5,686 nucleotides of DNA from assembly GCA_041685555.1 (NCBI GenBank), contig JAWLFN010000182.1, positions 1 to 5,686 of the forward strand. The letters run 5' to 3'. Positions 4,367 through 5,686 of the stretch are shown in pieces (within the stretch, counting starts at the first letter, position 1; each line of letters begins with the position of its first letter). The notes beneath the pieces are model-generated. The model made no database searches, was not told the origin of the DNA, and saw nothing but the letters and a program-made list of their open reading frames with translations. The DNA comes from PWQG01 sp041685555 (GTDB lineage Bacteria > Pseudomonadota > Gammaproteobacteria > Pseudomonadales > Pseudohongiellaceae). The position numbers were made by a program, and so were the translations under genes.

Positions 4367-4847
4367 ACCGGCACGGAAGCTGGAGGCTGGTGATGCGACG
4401 GAGCGCTTCGACTGTGGCCAGGCCAGTCTCAATGAATACCTGCATCGTTTCGCGTTGGCAAACCAGCGGGCTGGTGCCGCGCAGACCCGTGTGGTCTGTG
4501 AGGCGGATCGGATCGCCGGGTTCCATACGCTCAGTGTCGGCAGTGTGGAACCGGGCGATGCTCCGCCTCGCATCCGGAAGGGGCTGGCCCGTCACCCGGT
4601 GCCGGTCATGCTGCTGGCGCGACTGGCCGTCGACCTTGGCTACCAGCGCCGAGGTCTGGGCCGGGCGCTTTTGAAGGATGCGTTGCTGCGCACGCGTCAG
4701 GCCGCTGATATCGCCGGCATTCGGGCAGTGCTGGTCCATGCAAAGGACGAGGCGGCCCGCGACTGGTATCGTTCCTGGGATTTCGAGTCCAGTCCCACGG
4801 ATCCTTTGCACCTGTTTCTCCTGCTCAAGGACTTCCGGCACCTGTGA
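4359..4847 (+). CDS. GNAT-family acetyltransferase toxin (TacT-like)
   Basis: A 162-residue GCN5-related N-acetyltransferase. The acetyl-CoA pyrophosphate loop is QRRGLG (96-101), directly after the LLARLAVDLGY strand (85-95), and a probable catalytic tyrosine is Y137 in ARDWYRSWDF. The closing block SSPTDPLHLFLLLKDF (144-159) is typical of the TacT/AtaT group. Known members acetylate the amino group of aminoacyl-tRNA and so block translation; which aminoacyl-tRNA is modified cannot be told from sequence. The N-terminus FDCGQASLNEYL (17-28) is the usual toxin opening. ATG 4359 lies inside the antitoxin gene and starts MFEP; an in-frame upstream ATG at 4326 would add eleven unrelated residues. 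Length and motifs are complete, so it is probably active. Confidence 0.92.
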   Translation: MFEPARKLEAGDATERFDCGQASLNEYLHRFALANQRAGAAQTRVVCEADRIAGFHTLSVGSVEPGDAPPRIRKGLARHPVPVMLLARLAVDLGYQRRGLGRALLKDALLRTRQAADIAGIRAVLVHAKDEAARDWYRSWDFESSPTDPLHLFLLLKDFRHL

Positions 4848-4864
4848 CGCGTGCGGCTCTGCGT

Positions 4865-4870
4865 TATAAT
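4865..4870 (+). promoter_or_regulatory. Consensus -10 box upstream of rmlA
   Basis: TATAAT at 4865-4870 is a perfect -10 match, 44 nt before the rmlA ATG, giving a predicted start near 4877. The -35 is poor: CTGTGA at 4842-4847 with 17-nt spacing has three of six matches and overlaps the end of the acetyltransferase gene; GTGACG at 4844-4849 has four, but with only 15 nt. The promoter may be weak or need an activator. Confidence 0.5.
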
Positions 4871-4914
4871 GCGCCCGCAAATCCGCCTCATGAAACAACA
4901 AGGACAGCCTGACC

Positions 4915-5686
4915 ATGGAGTCGACCACCAAGGGCATCATCCTGGCCGGTGGCACCGGTACCCGCCTGCACCCGATGACCATCTCCGTCAGCAAGCAGCT
5001 GATGCCGGTCTACGACAAGCCAATGATCTACTATCCGCTCTGCACGCTGATGCAGGCCGGCATCCGCGATATCCTGGTCATCACCACGCCCGATGATCTG
5101 CCGCTCTACCGGCAGCTGCTGGGTGATGGCTCCCAGTGGGGTATCAGCCTGCGGTACGCCGAACAGCCGAAGCCCGAGGGGCTGGCGCAGGCCTTTCTGA
5201 TTGGTGAGGAATTCATCGGTGATGACAGCGTCTGCCTGATCCTGGGCGACAACATCTTCTACGGCAATGCCCTGGAAGACAAACTGCAGCGCGCGGTGCG
5301 GCAGGAAAGCGGCGCCACGGTTTTCGCCTACTATGTGAACGATCCGGAGCGCTATGGCGTGGTATCGCTGGACGAGAACAACACGGCGGTGGATCTGGAG
5401 GAGAAGCCGGAGCAGCCGAAGTCCCATTACGCGGTCACGGGATTGTATCTGTACGACAACGAGGTGGTGGAGATCGCCAAAGGCGTGAAGCCCTCGGCCC
5501 GGGGCGAGCTGGAAATCACTGACGTCAACCGCGAGTACCTGCGCCGGGGCCATCTGCAGGTGGAACTGTTCCAGCGCGGCACGGCCTGGCTGGACACCGG
5601 CACGGTGCAGTCTCTGCTGGACGCGGCCAACTTCATCCGGGTGCTGGAAGAGCGGCAGGGCCTGAAGATCGCCTGTCCGGAGGAGT
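4915..5686 (+). CDS. rmlA: Glucose-1-phosphate thymidylyltransferase (partial, 3' end outside window)
   Basis: Converts dTTP and glucose-1-phosphate to dTDP-glucose and pyrophosphate, the first step of dTDP-L-rhamnose synthesis in the cytoplasm; also named rfbA. The window holds 257 codons of a protein usually about 290 residues long. Visible marks are the nucleotidyltransferase loop LAGGTGTRLHP (10-20), K27 in SVSKQLMPVYDKPMIYYPL (24-42), the metal aspartate D112 in LGDNIFYG, EEKP (162-165), the GLYLYD strand (176-181), the RGELEITDVN segment (196-205) and the second metal aspartate D227 in WLDTGT. ATG 4915 follows AAGGA at 4900-4904 with about 10 nt spacing; an ATG at 4890 is out of frame. 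It has its own -10 box. The nearby rhamnosyltransferase-like gene fits a role in rhamnose-containing glycan. Other rml genes are expected downstream but are not in view. Confidence 0.96.
   Translation, partial: MESTTKGIILAGGTGTRLHPMTISVSKQLMPVYDKPMIYYPLCTLMQAGIRDILVITTPDDLPLYRQLLGDGSQWGISLRYAEQPKPEGLAQAFLIGEEFIGDDSVCLILGDNIFYGNALEDKLQRAVRQESGATVFAYYVNDPERYGVVSLDENNTAVDLEEKPEQPKSHYAVTGLYLYDNEVVEIAKGVKPSARGELEITDVNREYLRRGHLQVELFQRGTAWLDTGTVQSLLDAANFIRVLEERQGLKIACPEE

Noticed and set aside
4164..5553. Two further minus-strand frames (4164-4994 and 4888-5553) opposite the TacA/TacT-like module and rmlA
   Set aside because: Both are antisense to genes with strong motif support and carry no recognisable domain.
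1..5686. Possible transposon ends, CRISPR repeats, tRNA genes or attachment sites
   Set aside because: I saw no regularly spaced repeat array, no cloverleaf-like segment, no transposase or integrase, and no terminal inverted repeats framing the TA modules.

Overview
The window reads as a piece of a proteobacterial cell-surface polysaccharide (O-antigen or exopolysaccharide) locus, all on the + strand, broken up by four separate type II toxin-antitoxin (TA) modules. The fairly high G+C, the sigma70-like promoter elements, the rhamnose-type gene content and the mix of TA families suggest a gammaproteobacterium. That assignment is an inference from style; no marker gene in the window fixes the taxon.

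Layout from left to right: (1) 2-154, the C-terminal tail of a protein that looks like an AAA ATPase with a DUF4143 domain. (2) 288-930, an AbrB/SpoVT-type antitoxin and a PIN-domain (VapC-like) toxin overlapping by 14 nt. (3) 933-1760, a GT2 rhamnosyltransferase-like glycosyltransferase starting 2 nt after the toxin stop codon. (4) 1868-2448, a second, unrelated AbrB/PIN pair overlapping by 4 nt, preceded by a long symmetric palindrome. (5) 2534-3017, a ribbon-helix-helix (CopG-like) antitoxin with a RelE/ParE-fold toxin, overlapping by 14 nt and preceded by tandem 8-bp repeats. (6) 3050-3979, an extended short-chain NAD(P)-dependent sugar epimerase/reductase. (7) 4067-4847, a DUF1778 (TacA-like) antitoxin and a GNAT acetyltransferase toxin (TacT-like), overlapping by 8 nt, with a clear promoter and palindrome. 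(8) 4915 to the window end, rmlA/rfbA, glucose-1-phosphate thymidylyltransferase, running off the edge.

How the genes fit together: RmlA makes dTDP-glucose, the first committed step to dTDP-L-rhamnose. The glycosyltransferase resembles rhamnosyltransferases and could use that donor. The SDR enzyme probably reduces or epimerises a nucleotide sugar for the same glycan. The four TA pairs use three toxin chemistries: two PIN ribonucleases, one RelE-type ribosome-dependent nuclease or ParE-like toxin, and one aminoacyl-tRNA acetyltransferase. Each pair has its own candidate operator. The glycosyltransferase and the SDR gene show no obvious promoters, and no convincing terminator is visible anywhere, so their transcription may depend on read-through from the TA promoters or from upstream. 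I see no rRNA, tRNA, CRISPR, transposase or integrase, and no gene-free stretch over 300 bases; the longest gap is 155-287.

I do not recognise an undescribed enzymatic system. The most unusual feature is the regular alternation of TA modules with polysaccharide genes, and the possible regulatory and translational coupling between them.
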